64,000 bases of DNA from Thermoprotei archaeon (GCA_029335875.2 JARJMZ020000036.1:62001-126000); one strand, 5' to 3'; shown: positions 42,837 through 51,937, counted from the first letter of the stretch. The notes: generated from the letters alone by a model not told the origin. Numbers and translations: made by a program.

Positions 42837-44132
42837 TTAGGCTTTCGCCTGCCTACTCCTACTCTCCCTAATACGGCCCCTCCCTAGTTTTTCATGGGCC
42901 CTGGCTAGGTGCCCTGACGCTAGGGCTGCTAGTAGGTTCAGCTCCCCAGCTAGGACTGTAGCTGCAACGATCTCAGCGAGTTTTAAAGCGTTAACGCCTG
43001 GGGGGTCTCCGCCGCCTGCGACCCCCATTATTGAGAGTGCTTCCTTCTGAGTTCTGAGCCTGGTGCCCCCTCCTATGGTGCCCACTTCTAGGCTTGGGAG
43101 TGTTACTGATATGTAAAGCTCTTCTCCCCTGAGTTCAGTCCAGGTGATGCCCATACTGCTCTCCACTACCTGTGCTGCGTCTTGGCCTGTAGCTATGAAT
43201 ATGGCTGCTATTATGTTAGCATAGTGGGCGTTGAAGCTGGGGCTTCCCGCCGCCCCGCTTCCGAGGAGGTTTTTAGCCGTGTTTATGTAGTGGATGAGCT
43301 CTATCTTGGCTTTTAGAACGTTCTCGGCGACATTCCTCCCTATTAGGGCTTCAGCAACTACATACTTGCCCCTCCCCAATAGCCTGTTTATGATGGCTGG
43401 CTTCTTGTCTGTGCACATGTTCCCGCTGAGGGCTATGCATCTAGCGTCGCCATCATAGTTCTCCTCTATGTAGGAGCATATCTTGTCGCTGGCTATAGTA
43501 GCCATGTTCATCCCCATGGCGTCCCCTGTCTTGTAGACGAGCCTGATCCACACAAGGTTCCCTACAGTGAAAGGCTGGACGTCTATGAGGGCCCCATGCC
43601 TTGTAACCTCTGAAACCCTGGATTTCAGCTGTTCAAAGTTGGCTTTAACCCACTCGACGAACTGGTGAGCTTCAACGACGCTCGGCGTCCATACTAGGGG
43701 GGCCCTCGCCATGCCATCCTTTAAAACCTTAACTACAGCGCCGCCGCTGGAAGTCACTGCTTTCACCCCCCTATTAACGCTCGCCACGAGGGCTCCCTCA
43801 GTAGTTGCTAGGGGCACGTAGAAGTCTCCTCTAGCATACTCGCCTAGAACTCTTAGGGGTCCCACTATGCCTACGGGCACTTGGACGGCTCCTATGGGGT
43901 TTTCAATGTTATACCCGTAGAGCTCCTCGAAGTCTAGTATGGTGCTAGCTATGCCTGAAAGGTTTACGCCTAGAACCTTCTCTATGTAAGACCTTCTAGC
44001 TAAAGCTGCCAGGTTGGCGTTGCCTAGATACTCCTCTAGCCTGCTGACGCTCAACTCCCCCCTCTCAATCTTCCCCATGATCTCCTCCAGGTTGAAGCCT
44101 TCCCCAGCCGCTGCCCCTACAGCCCCAGGCAT
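42837..44132 (-). CDS. hmgA: HMG-CoA reductase, class I
   Basis: The enzyme makes mevalonate from HMG-CoA with NADPH, the committed step to archaeal lipids. I choose ATG 44132 (431 residues) because the longer frame from 44171 would overlap the DUF35 gene by 35 bp, and GGGAG precedes this ATG. Landmarks are NPIGAVQVPVGIVGPLRV, the catalytic Glu in TTEGALVASVNRG, Asp in KTGDAMGMNM, LPSLEVGTIGGGT, and the catalytic His in GHLARAHEKLGRG near the C-terminus. It is the last gene of the cluster HMG-CoA synthase - thiolase - DUF35 - HMGR. Confidence 0.95.
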   Translation of the reverse strand: MPGAVGAAAGEGFNLEEIMGKIERGELSVSRLEEYLGNANLAALARRSYIEKVLGVNLSGIASTILDFEELYGYNIENPIGAVQVPVGIVGPLRVLGEYARGDFYVPLATTEGALVASVNRGVKAVTSSGGAVVKVLKDGMARAPLVWTPSVVEAHQFVEWVKANFEQLKSRVSEVTRHGALIDVQPFTVGNLVWIRLVYKTGDAMGMNMATIASDKICSYIEENYDGDARCIALSGNMCTDKKPAIINRLLGRGKYVVAEALIGRNVAENVLKAKIELIHYINTAKNLLGSGAAGSPSFNAHYANIIAAIFIATGQDAAQVVESSMGITWTELRGEELYISVTLPSLEVGTIGGGTRLRTQKEALSIMGVAGGGDPPGVNALKLAEIVAATVLAGELNLLAALASGHLARAHEKLGRGRIRESRSRQAKA

Positions 44133-44136
44133 GCTC

Positions 44137-44541
44137 TCACGCTCCCTTAACTGGCCTGAACTTAATCCCATAGACTATGAGCCCCGTCCCCCCATCCTCT
44201 GCTATCCTCCTGAAGACAGCTTCAACCTGCATCCCTACGCTCACGTCTTCCGGGCTAGCGTCTGTTATCTCACTTATAACCCTCGCAACTCCTAGGTCAA
44301 CAAGACCTAGAATAACGGGGGCCCTGCTCTTGGAGTCGAAAGGCACAGAGTATACAACACTATAGCTCATAAGCCTGCCAACCCTTGGAAGCTCGGCTTC
44401 CACCATACTCCTAGAGCCGCAGTAGGGGCATGAATATGAGGGTGGGTAATGCAGCTTGCCGCATGAGGTGCACTTACCGGCCACAAGCCTATACCTGTGA
44501 GTCCTACCCCTCCAGACTGCTGGAGCACTGAAACCCGCCAA
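44137..44541 (-). CDS. DUF35 protein of the thiolase/HMG-CoA synthase complex
   Basis: The 134-residue protein has a zinc ribbon CTSCGKLHYPPSYSCPYC (about 24-41) with all four cysteines, followed by an OB fold ending in VYGIKFRPV. In methanogens, DUF35 bridges acetoacetyl-CoA thiolase and HMG-CoA synthase and lets the CoA intermediate pass between them. The gene lies 6 nt after the thiolase gene and 4 nt before hmgA, as expected for that role. Confidence 0.92.
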   Translation of the reverse strand: MAGFSAPAVWRGRTHRYRLVAGKCTSCGKLHYPPSYSCPYCGSRSMVEAELPRVGRLMSYSVVYSVPFDSKSRAPVILGLVDLGVARVISEITDASPEDVSVGMQVEAVFRRIAEDGGTGLIVYGIKFRPVKGA

Positions 44542-44547
44542 CCCCTA

Positions 44548-45693
44548 TCACCCCACACTCCTAAGGTAGGCTATGTAAGCACTCGACCCAGAGCCGTTGA
44601 CGGAGACTGCAAGGCCGTGGCGGGAGTCCGGCACTTTTAACCCGGGGAACTCGCCTCCAAGCTGGAGAGCCACTTCCACAACCTGGTATACCCCAGTAGC
44701 TCCTATAGGGTGGCCCCTGGCTTTCAAGCCTCCGCTCGGGTTGACCACCGGCCCCTCCCCGCCTAGGGAGAAGTATCCGCGTGAAACAGCCTCCGCAGCT
44801 TTACCCCTCTCCGCGAGCCTTAAAGATTCAAGTTCCAGGATCCCCATTATTGTGAAAGAGTCGTGGAGCTCTATGACGTCAACCTCTTTAATGTCAGCCC
44901 TCTGCGTCAGCCTCTGATAAGCCCTTTCAAGAGACTCGAACCTGAGCGGGTCCTCGGGTAAAGCTATGCTGGGATATCCCGTGGCAGACTCTACAGCGAC
45001 AAGCTCTGCGAGAACGTTACCCCTACCTGAACCCTCAATAACAAGAGCTGCCGCCCCGTCGCCCAGGGGGAACGAGTCGAGGAGCGTTATAGGGTCGGCC
45101 ACTGGGGGTGCTTCTAAGACTTTTTCAGGAGTTATAGCGAACCTGAGCATCGCATAGGGGTTTAACTTAGCGTTAGAGTGCATGAGGGCAGGCCAGTATG
45201 CTAGGGTCAGCCTGTCTACCTTGAAAGTCTCCATGTAGAGCCTCATGAGTATCCCCGCTATACCCCCCATCCCTATACTATACATGCCTTCACCTTCAAC
45301 GTCATAGAATTTAGAGAAGTGCCCGTAAACCTTCCACGTGGGCCACTCTGAAAGCTTGTCGACACCAACAACGAGGACCCTAGAGGCTAAGCCACTGTCT
45401 ATCAGAGACTTTGCAACACTCACAGCAGCCAGTCCTGAAGCCTCCCCAGATTCTACAGCTAAGGCCCTCACCCCCCTAAACCCGGTATAGGAGGCTATGT
45501 AAGATGCTATGTCAAGCTGCACGTCGCTAGCATATGTGAAACTCGAGGAGACTATTATGTAGTCTAGAGTGTCCGGCTCGGCGTCCTCTAACGCCTTAGA
45601 AGAAGCTTCGGCGGCAAGCCTTTTAACCCCCTTATCATAGTGTCTATCCACGTTCACCATAGACACTCCAGTTATGTACGCCACAGGGCCCAC
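44548..45693 (-). CDS. Thiolase-fold protein of the mevalonate cluster, without any cysteine
   Basis: The 381-residue protein should be the acetoacetyl-CoA thiolase partner of HMG-CoA synthase. The histidine loop is normal (NPSGGLKARGHPIGATG) and ELHDSF is present. The nucleophile motif reads VESGEASG, where active archaeal enzymes have a form like VESACASG, so the reactive Cys is Glu84. No cysteine occurs anywhere in the chain. Condensation through a Cys-acyl intermediate is therefore impossible for this protein. It may be a structural partner, may act by another mechanism, or the true thiolase may be encoded elsewhere. Spacing to neighbours is 2 and 6 nt. Confidence 0.85.
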   Translation of the reverse strand: MGPVAYITGVSMVNVDRHYDKGVKRLAAEASSKALEDAEPDTLDYIIVSSSFTYASDVQLDIASYIASYTGFRGVRALAVESGEASGLAAVSVAKSLIDSGLASRVLVVGVDKLSEWPTWKVYGHFSKFYDVEGEGMYSIGMGGIAGILMRLYMETFKVDRLTLAYWPALMHSNAKLNPYAMLRFAITPEKVLEAPPVADPITLLDSFPLGDGAAALVIEGSGRGNVLAELVAVESATGYPSIALPEDPLRFESLERAYQRLTQRADIKEVDVIELHDSFTIMGILELESLRLAERGKAAEAVSRGYFSLGGEGPVVNPSGGLKARGHPIGATGVYQVVEVALQLGGEFPGLKVPDSRHGLAVSVNGSGSSAYIAYLRSVG

Positions 45694-45695
45694 CC

Positions 45696-46766
45696 CTACT
45701 CTCTCACCACCCTGATCATGTGCCTGAACTTTGCGTATGTAGAGTAGTTTATCATGATCTTTTTAGACACCAGCTCGTCAACTTTAGGGGCTTTATTCCT
45801 CTTCTCCTCTACCGCATCGGTGACTATAATACTGTAGGCGTCGCTCCCAGCCCCGCTGCCGAAAGGCGCCACTAGGATCCTGTCGCCGGGCGCGGCGTTA
45901 TCCAGGATCCTAGCCAGACCTATGAGAGCGCTCGCATTATAGGTGTTACCTATGAGGGGCGTCACGATCCCCGCTTTCAACTGTTCAGGCTTAAACCCGA
46001 GCATTTCCCCCACTTTCAAGGGGAACCTGCCATTAGGCTGGTGGAACACCGCATATTTAAAGTCTGAGGGTTTAAGGCCGAGGGTATTCATCAGGCCCCT
46101 CGCAGCCCCTATTATGTGGGCGAAATAAGCCGGCTCCCCCGTAAACCCTTCTCCATGCCTTGGGTAGGGCGTCCCCTCGCGCCTCCAAAAGTCTGGAGTG
46201 TCTGTAACATAACTGTAGCTCCCCTCAAACACTGCTGCCGACCCGGGGCTAGGCCCCACAACGTAGGCTGCAGCCCCGCTAGAAGCTGTAAACTCTAGGA
46301 CATCACCAGGGTTAGCCTGGGCAGTGTCACTCCCGATTATTATAGCGTATTTAACCATGCCAGAAGCTACGAGGCCTAGAGAGGCTCTAAGACCCTCACT
46401 AGCAGCCCTACAGGCGAACTCGAGGTCGCTAGCCATAGTTACAGGGGTCACACCTAGGGCTTCAGCTATTATAGTAGCGCTGGGCTTAACAGCGTATGGC
46501 TTAGACTCCGTCCCGAAGAAGACCGCGCCCACATCCCCGGGGTCTACGCCAGCCCTTTTCATCGCGTTAGCGGCAGCTTCCAACCCCATAGTTGTGGAGT
46601 CCTCGTCGGGGCCTGCTATAGCTTTCTCGATCATGGCTAGGGCTTTCCACTGGCTGTCGCTCCACCCCCACTCTCTCGCTATATCCTCCATTTTAATCCT
46701 AAACCTGGGTATGTAGACGCCCCACCCGTGGATTCCAGTAGCTGTCTCGGGCCTCTGTTGAGGCAA
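45696..46766 (-). CDS. Hydroxymethylglutaryl-CoA synthase, archaeal type
   Basis: This 356-residue enzyme condenses acetoacetyl-CoA with acetyl-CoA to HMG-CoA. The nucleophilic cysteine is in SDLEFACRAASEG (Cys119), the catalytic histidine in VFHQPNGRFP (about 243), and the N-terminal GIHGWGVYIPRFRI is typical. It is the first gene of the mevalonate cluster. TTG 46766 is the likely start. A TATA box lies about 39 nt upstream. Confidence 0.94.
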   Translation of the reverse strand: MPQQRPETATGIHGWGVYIPRFRIKMEDIAREWGWSDSQWKALAMIEKAIAGPDEDSTTMGLEAAANAMKRAGVDPGDVGAVFFGTESKPYAVKPSATIIAEALGVTPVTMASDLEFACRAASEGLRASLGLVASGMVKYAIIIGSDTAQANPGDVLEFTASSGAAAYVVGPSPGSAAVFEGSYSYVTDTPDFWRREGTPYPRHGEGFTGEPAYFAHIIGAARGLMNTLGLKPSDFKYAVFHQPNGRFPLKVGEMLGFKPEQLKAGIVTPLIGNTYNASALIGLARILDNAAPGDRILVAPFGSGAGSDAYSIIVTDAVEEKRNKAPKVDELVSKKIMINYSTYAKFRHMIRVVRE

Positions 46767-46800
46767 AACTTTACACCTAACTAGAAGTCTGCTGATCCCC

Positions 46801-46810
46801 TATTTAAACT
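46801..46810 (-). promoter_or_regulatory. TATA box of the mevalonate cluster
   Basis: AGTTTAAATA on the minus strand lies about 39 nt before the HMG-CoA synthase TTG and predicts a transcript start near 46778. Confidence 0.6.
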
Positions 46811-46884
46811 TTTAGACTAAAAATGAAAGAAGTTTACGGCAATAGACGAATTAAAGGGGAGGTTTAACGCCCCAGTAATAGCTG

Positions 46885-47976
46885 TTAAACGTTAGCCACA
46901 TAAATGTTATCCGCATCCCTCACGATAACCACTGAAAGCTTCTGGGAGGGCCTTAAATCCTTATCGCCCATTACAGCTATCACCCTATACTGTCCAACGT
47001 CCATTGCTAGGGTCTCGCCCCAATGCCACCCGGGGCCTACGACTACAACCTTAACCTTATCGCCCACACGATAAGGCTTCTCGAGGCTAGGCCTCTTCTC
47101 GAAGCCCAGCTCCTCAGGCTCAACTATAAGCCTATACCCTGTATCTCTCTCAAGCCCCCTAAGCCATGAGTAAAACCTAGACCAGCCCCACTCCCTAACC
47201 CCCCTAACCTTCCTCCCATACTTGTGCACCTCATACTTCTGTATTAGAACCCCCGTGGGCCACCCACTCTTCCTCCCAGCCCCATGCCTCCTAGCCCACT
47301 CTACCAGAGCCTTCATCTCAGCCTCGTTGAAACCTGGGACTAAGACCGGGGTGAGCACAACGTCTATACTCGTATTCTCAATTATCCAGGCGGCAGTATC
47401 TAAGACCCTGCCCACATCATACCACCCAACACCCACAAGTGTCCTGGCCAGGCCTGCGTCAAGGGCGTCAACACTCAAGTTAATCCTATCAAGACCCGCC
47501 TTCTCAAGCTCCAAAGCCAGCCTCCTACTAAGGAAACCCCCATGAGTCTCGACGGCAACCCTAGCTATGTATCCTGAACTCTTAAGCCCCCTTATCAAAG
47601 ATAAAACATCGGGATGGCTGAGAGGCTCCCCTACCCCGTCAAGCAAAGCCTCAACACCCCCACCCTTAAACCTGGCAACCTCAACAGTCCACCTAACAAG
47701 CCACCGAGGCTCCACAATGAACTCTGAAGCCCTAGTAACGCTCCTAGGCCCGGCGTCAACACTACAGAATATACAGGAATGCTGGCAAATCGTGGTGGGT
47801 CTAACTTGAATAATATTAGTACCCCTATCTATAACCCCAAAAGCTATGTGACCCACAAGCGGCAGAGGATCTACAACCTGGTAGACAGGCCTCCCATAAA
47901 AAGACCCCTTAAGCTGGAGACAACAAGGGAACCCCCCCTTAAAATCTGAAAAACGCCCTACCAAACCCCTCCCCAC
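46885..47976 (-). CDS. Radical SAM protein (COG2100-like) with C-terminal beta domain
   Basis: The 363-residue protein has the radical SAM cluster motif C-x3-C-x2-C in TTICQHSCIFCSVD (about 61-74) and the SAM-binding DGVGEPLSHPD (about 113-123). The TIM-barrel core runs to about residue 270. A C-terminal beta-rich domain (about 295-363, YRVGDKVKVVVVGPGWHWGE in outline) resembles a TRAM/OB-like RNA-binding domain. It may modify RNA or protein; the substrate is unknown. It is monocistronic, and repeat copy D lies between it and etfA. Confidence 0.82.
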   Translation of the reverse strand: MGRGLVGRFSDFKGGFPCCLQLKGSFYGRPVYQVVDPLPLVGHIAFGVIDRGTNIIQVRPTTICQHSCIFCSVDAGPRSVTRASEFIVEPRWLVRWTVEVARFKGGGVEALLDGVGEPLSHPDVLSLIRGLKSSGYIARVAVETHGGFLSRRLALELEKAGLDRINLSVDALDAGLARTLVGVGWYDVGRVLDTAAWIIENTSIDVVLTPVLVPGFNEAEMKALVEWARRHGAGRKSGWPTGVLIQKYEVHKYGRKVRGVREWGWSRFYSWLRGLERDTGYRLIVEPEELGFEKRPSLEKPYRVGDKVKVVVVGPGWHWGETLAMDVGQYRVIAVMGDKDLRPSQKLSVVIVRDADNIYVANV

Positions 47977-48069
47977 AATAATATCCTACCCAAGCGTAAA
48001 TTTTTCGTTACGCCCGAAGCCTCCCCCTTCATGGGAGGCTTCACTCCAAGATACCCCCAAGCCTCTAGC

Positions 48070-48344
48070 ACTGTTTTCCAGGAAAATCTCTAGGGTTTTC
48101 TGGTTAATATGGTTACTTAGAGACGCCTGAGACCATAATAGTGAACTAGAACTATGAAAACTTAGAGAAAAGTTTAAAGATCCCCCCACCATACCCGCCC
48201 ACAGTAAGCCCGCCACTATGAGGGCTTAGCCATCATAGGCGGGAATATGCAAGGCGGCCCTGGTAGCGCCCCCGTGACTGGGGGGCCAGACCCGATAATA
48301 TGAGGATAAACCAAAAACCTGCGGTATTGGGGTCCGGCGACCGC
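48070..48344 (+). repeat. Dispersed structured repeat, copy D (diverged)
   Basis: This 275-bp copy in plus sense begins ACTGTTTTCCAGG and keeps GGTTAATATGGTTACTTAG. The first hairpin is CCCGC-CA-CTATGA...TCATAG-GCGGG, a different sequence from other copies at the same place. The core GGCGGCCCTGGTAGCGCC and the end GCGGTATTGGGGTCCGGCGACCGC follow. No good TATA box remains. It fills most of the 410-bp gap between the radical SAM gene and the etfA 3' end; no coding frame there looks real. Confidence 0.75.
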
Positions 48345-48387
48345 AACAGCGTGTCTTGGGGTTTAGCTGGTTTTTCCTTTGGGGGTT

Positions 48388-49476
48388 TCATGTGCTTTTG
48401 TATTTTTCTAGGGCTTTTGGTCCTTCTTCTTTCAGCTTTTTTAGTTCCTCTATGAGTGCTGGGATTATTTCTTTGTAGTCTCCTATTATTCCATAGTCTG
48501 ATTGTGTGAATATTGGGGCTTCGGGGTCTATGTTGACTGCTATGATTCTGCCCGCTTCTCTGACTCCTATCATGTGTTGTGCCGCGCCGCTTATGCCTAT
48601 GGCGAAGTATAGTATTGATTTTACTGCTCTCCCAGTTTGGCCTATCTGCCTGTATTCTTCTATCCAGCCTGCGTCTACCGCTTTCCTCGAGGCTCCTACG
48701 ACTCCATCTAGGAGTTCTGCGAGGTTTTCGAGGAGTTTGAATCCTTCTGGGCTTCCGAGGCCTCTGCCCCCTGAGACGATTACTTCTGCTTTTTCTACTC
48801 CAACTTCTGCCCTGTGGAGTTTCTTTCTTGATAATAATTTCATCTTGTCTTCAAGCTTGACATCCACATTTTCATACATGACTTCGCCTTTTCTACCCTC
48901 GTCTCTGGGAGGGATGGGGAACACGTTGGGCCTCGCCGTGCCTATTTGCGGTCTCCTGAAAGGTGTTTTTATGAAGGCTAATAGTATGGCGGCGAAGGGG
49001 GGCCTTATTAGTAGGACGTCTTTCGTGCTCTCGTCTACGTCGAAGTCTGTGCAGTCCGCTGTTATTCCAGCTTTTAGAGTGTTGGCTATGTAGGGGGCTA
49101 GCTCCCTCCCCCTCTTGGTGGCTGGCGCTAGGATTACTGATGGCTTATATTTTCTAGCTAAACTCACTATTACATGGGCATATACTCTGGGATAATACGT
49201 TTCCAGGCCGGGATCGTCGACAACTATAACCTCGTCGGCTCCATGCTTTATAATCTCCTCCGCAAACCCTGAAACCCTATAGCCTACTAGAACCCCCACA
49301 AGCTTCTCTCCAAGCTTATCAGCTATCTTCCTCCCCGAGGTTAACATTTGGAGGCTCGGCTCGCTTATGAAGCCCTCGAAAGCCTCAATTAAAACCCAGA
49401 CGTTCTTAAACTCCTCCGGCTGCTCGCACGGCCACTCGGGGCACAGCTTTTCACAGTCAACTTTCACATCAACCAC
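48388..49476 (-). CDS. etfA: Electron transfer flavoprotein alpha subunit
   Basis: The 362-residue protein binds FAD. The C-terminal domain (about 225-345) has SGGRGLGSPEGFKLLENLA (about 234-252), VGASRKAVDAGW, QIGQTGRAVKS and YFAIGISGAAQHMIG, then INIDPEAPIF-like INIDPEAPIFTQSDYGI. The N-terminal part starts with a cysteine-containing extension (CEKLCPEWPC). It is the last gene of fixC-fixX-etfB-etfA and overlaps etfB by 8 bp. EtfABCX complexes in thermophiles are known to bifurcate electrons from NADH to ferredoxin and quinone; that role here is inference. Confidence 0.93.
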   Translation of the reverse strand: MVDVKVDCEKLCPEWPCEQPEEFKNVWVLIEAFEGFISEPSLQMLTSGRKIADKLGEKLVGVLVGYRVSGFAEEIIKHGADEVIVVDDPGLETYYPRVYAHVIVSLARKYKPSVILAPATKRGRELAPYIANTLKAGITADCTDFDVDESTKDVLLIRPPFAAILLAFIKTPFRRPQIGTARPNVFPIPPRDEGRKGEVMYENVDVKLEDKMKLLSRKKLHRAEVGVEKAEVIVSGGRGLGSPEGFKLLENLAELLDGVVGASRKAVDAGWIEEYRQIGQTGRAVKSILYFAIGISGAAQHMIGVREAGRIIAVNIDPEAPIFTQSDYGIIGDYKEIIPALIEELKKLKEEGPKALEKYKST

Positions 49477-50311
49477 CCCAAAGCTTCTTAACTAGGAGCT
49501 CCCTAAGCTTCTCGTCCTCAACAATCTTGGAGACTATCCATCTTGCCGCATCCCTAGGATCCCTGGGCTTGTAAACCTCCTTCTTCCTAGGAACTTCAGG
49601 CATGTCTATGGTCTTAGCCACTATCGTGGGGGAGCCTTTGAGACCCACACATCTAGGGTCTAACTTTAGTTCAGAGTTGCCCCATACCACGATGGTATCC
49701 TTGTTGAGTTTAGCCCTAAGCTTGTTGTAGAGGGAGACGGGCCTGGGCTTTAAAGCTCTCACAGCAATCCCTAAGACTGCTGGAAGCTCTATCTCGTATT
49801 CTTCAATGTAGTCTTCAAGCTCCCTTACAACCCTTATCCTACCATCACCCAGAACTTGGATATCCTTAACATAGTAGACGTAAGGCCAGTCAAGCCAGCT
49901 AGCCACCTGGCCTGGAATGTGGGCTGTACTAGAATCAATAGTCTCCTGCCCGAAAACCACTAAATCAACCTTCCCGTATTCCCTCTCAACCTTACTTATA
50001 GCGTTAGCGAGCACATAACTAGTAGCTAAAGTATCGGCGCCGGCGAAAACCCTATCAGTAATAAGTATAGCCCTATCAACCCCCATTCCGAGAGCTAACT
50101 CCAATCCTTTAACCGCAGGGGGAGGAGCCATAGTGAAAGCTATAACCTCGCCCCCCACAGCATCCCTCAACCTTAAAGCCATTTCTATAGCTGGGAGGTC
50201 GTGAGGGTTAACTATTGAGGGGATACCTTTCCTTATTAAAGTCCCCGTCTCAGGGTCAAACCTGACAGCTTGAGTGTTTGGAACCCATTTAATACCCACA
50301 GCTATCCTCAA
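49469..50311 (-). CDS. etfB: Electron transfer flavoprotein beta subunit
   Basis: The 280-residue beta subunit has the family N-terminus AVGIKWVPNTQAVRFDPETG and INPHDLPAIEMALRL-like VNPHDLPAIEMALRL (about 34-48). The segment ALGMGVDRAILITDRVFAGADTLATS (in outline, about 73-98) and the FGQETIDSSTAHIPGQVA signature (about 121-138) follow. It pairs with EtfA and holds AMP or a second FAD. In the bifurcating group the second FAD is expected here. The gene lies 14 nt after fixX. Confidence 0.93.
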   Translation of the reverse strand: MRIAVGIKWVPNTQAVRFDPETGTLIRKGIPSIVNPHDLPAIEMALRLRDAVGGEVIAFTMAPPPAVKGLELALGMGVDRAILITDRVFAGADTLATSYVLANAISKVEREYGKVDLVVFGQETIDSSTAHIPGQVASWLDWPYVYYVKDIQVLGDGRIRVVRELEDYIEEYEIELPAVLGIAVRALKPRPVSLYNKLRAKLNKDTIVVWGNSELKLDPRCVGLKGSPTIVAKTIDMPEVPRKKEVYKPRDPRDAARWIVSKIVEDEKLRELLVKKLWGG

Positions 50312-50325
50312 AGCTCCCCCACCTC

Positions 50326-50619
50326 CTACATATACCTGTACTGAATACCCCTCCCGCTCTTAGGATACTCCCACCTGATCTGGTCGCTCCCACTTAAGAC
50401 CCTGCACGTGCCGCATTCTACGCAGCCTTCATAGCTCATTATAAGCTTGTCTCCCGCTAAGCTGTAACATCCCATGGGGCATAGGAGTATTAAAGCCTTA
50501 ACTCTAAGGCCCTCCTGCTTTAATACTTCTATGTGCCTCTCCTCATCCACGTCCCAGATGCTCCTTTGAAGGAGCTCCCCTAATTTTATAACCTTGAGTC
50601 TTGAAGCCTGGGAGCTCAT
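50326..50619 (-). CDS. fixX: FixX-type ferredoxin-like protein
   Basis: The 97-residue protein has the FixX pattern: CPMGCYSLAGDK (about 47-58), then GCVECGTCRVLSG (about 65-77). It should carry one [4Fe-4S] cluster passing electrons between the FixC flavin and quinone. It overlaps the fixC stop by an ATGA junction, showing coupled translation. Family members have the same size. Confidence 0.9.
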   Translation of the reverse strand: MSSQASRLKVIKLGELLQRSIWDVDEERHIEVLKQEGLRVKALILLCPMGCYSLAGDKLIMSYEGCVECGTCRVLSGSDQIRWEYPKSGRGIQYRYM

Positions 50620-51917
50620 AGCTTACCGACCACCCTCCCCAACTTATATATTATTTTAAGCGAACTTACATCCTCCTCTCTCGCAGCGTCTAGAAAGCTT
50701 CTTATAAGTTTAGGCTCCTCATAATCAGCCTCGAACAGTTTGCTGGCAGCTCTTATAGCTACCTGAGGTAGTTTCTGGAAGAAGAAGGGGTCTGACATAA
50801 CATCCCCTATGCTGCTATGGTTTTTGAGCTCCCTGTAAATATAGCTTTTCTTAACCTTCTCCTCGTAAGACTTAAGATTCTCTTCTGTTGGCCCCCCATT
50901 ATTGAAAGCCTCTATTAAAGCTTCCGCAGCCAGCTTCCCGCTTGTAACCGCAGTGTCAACACCCCTTATGGTATACCCTGTGTTTACGAGGAAGCCTGCA
51001 GCGTCTCCAACCACTAGGAGCCCGTTCATGTAAAGCTTTCTCGGCATAAGCTTTAGGCCAGCCTCTATAGTCATTCTACCACCATACTCTATAACATCAG
51101 CCTCCCTCCAGAGGTTTCTAAAGTATGGGTGGAGCCTGAACGCTTCCACAAGGCTGGAAACATGTTCTTTCAAAAGACCGGCTTCCGCAGCTTTAGCCGC
51201 GGGGCCTATAGGCAGCACTAAGCCTATGCTTATGGAGTCTCTCATCGTGTATATAAAGCCTCCCCCAGGCAACCCTAGGGTCACGTCGCCGGTCACGAAC
51301 CACGCCAGCCCCTCGTCTTTGCCTAGCATGAACCTCTCTTCTATAAGGTTAGGGTTTAAGCTTAGAACTTCTTTAACCCCGAGAGCTATGTGGTCTGGGT
51401 TCAGTTTCTCAACAAGGCCAAGCTTCTCGAGGAGCAGGCGGTTAACGCCTTCAGCATCTATGACGGCGTCGGCGTAAACGGTGTCGCCGCCACTCTTAAC
51501 CCCCAAGACTCTACCCTCTTTAACCACGATCTCGTCAACCCTAACCTCGTCAACTATTATGGCGCCGGCGTTTTCAGCCTTCCTAGCCATCCAGTTTACG
51601 AGCTCTGTTAGGTATGTTGTGAAAGCTACTTTCCTACCGAGTTTATACTCTATTGTTAGAGCCCTCTCGCCCCATACTAGGCTAAACCTCTCTTTCGACA
51701 CCCACCTGTGTATAGGGGCTTCCTTGTCGAGCTCCGGCCAGACCTCTCTTAGAGGCTGAGCGTAAGCTTTACCCCCCCACAGTTCTTTACTCCCCGCACC
51801 CCTGCCCCTCTCGAGGACTAGGACTTTAAACCCTGCCTTAGCCAGCAGGTAGGCTGAAGCGCACCCCGCAGGCCCGGCGCCCACTACTATAATGTCGAAT
51901 TTTGACGTAACATTCAC
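50616..51917 (-). CDS. fixC: FixC-type ETF:quinone oxidoreductase flavoprotein
   Basis: This 433-residue FAD-dependent protein starts with the dinucleotide motif VVGAGPAGCASAYLLAKAG (about 11-29). The FAD motif VVGDAAGFLVNTGYTIRGVDTAV (in outline, about 307-329) and the FixC/GGR-type substrate region follow. It receives electrons from EtfAB and passes them through FixX to quinone. GTG 51917 lies about 25 nt after a TATA box, so the mRNA is probably leaderless. It is the first gene of the operon and divergent from superoxide dismutase. Confidence 0.92.
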   Translation of the reverse strand: MNVTSKFDIIVVGAGPAGCASAYLLAKAGFKVLVLERGRGAGSKELWGGKAYAQPLREVWPELDKEAPIHRWVSKERFSLVWGERALTIEYKLGRKVAFTTYLTELVNWMARKAENAGAIIVDEVRVDEIVVKEGRVLGVKSGGDTVYADAVIDAEGVNRLLLEKLGLVEKLNPDHIALGVKEVLSLNPNLIEERFMLGKDEGLAWFVTGDVTLGLPGGGFIYTMRDSISIGLVLPIGPAAKAAEAGLLKEHVSSLVEAFRLHPYFRNLWREADVIEYGGRMTIEAGLKLMPRKLYMNGLLVVGDAAGFLVNTGYTIRGVDTAVTSGKLAAEALIEAFNNGGPTEENLKSYEEKVKKSYIYRELKNHSSIGDVMSDPFFFQKLPQVAIRAASKLFEADYEEPKLIRSFLDAAREEDVSSLKIIYKLGRVVGKL

Positions 51918-51937
51918 TTATAATCACCTAGTATAAG

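Noticed and set aside
44133-44171. Longer start for HMG-CoA reductase at 44171
   Set aside because: It would overlap the DUF35 gene by 35 bp and adds a non-conserved tail; ATG 44132 with a GGGAG upstream fits better.
47986-48216. 76-codon minus-strand frame upstream of the radical SAM gene
   Set aside because: It lies inside repeat copy D and has a serine-rich sequence without any motif.
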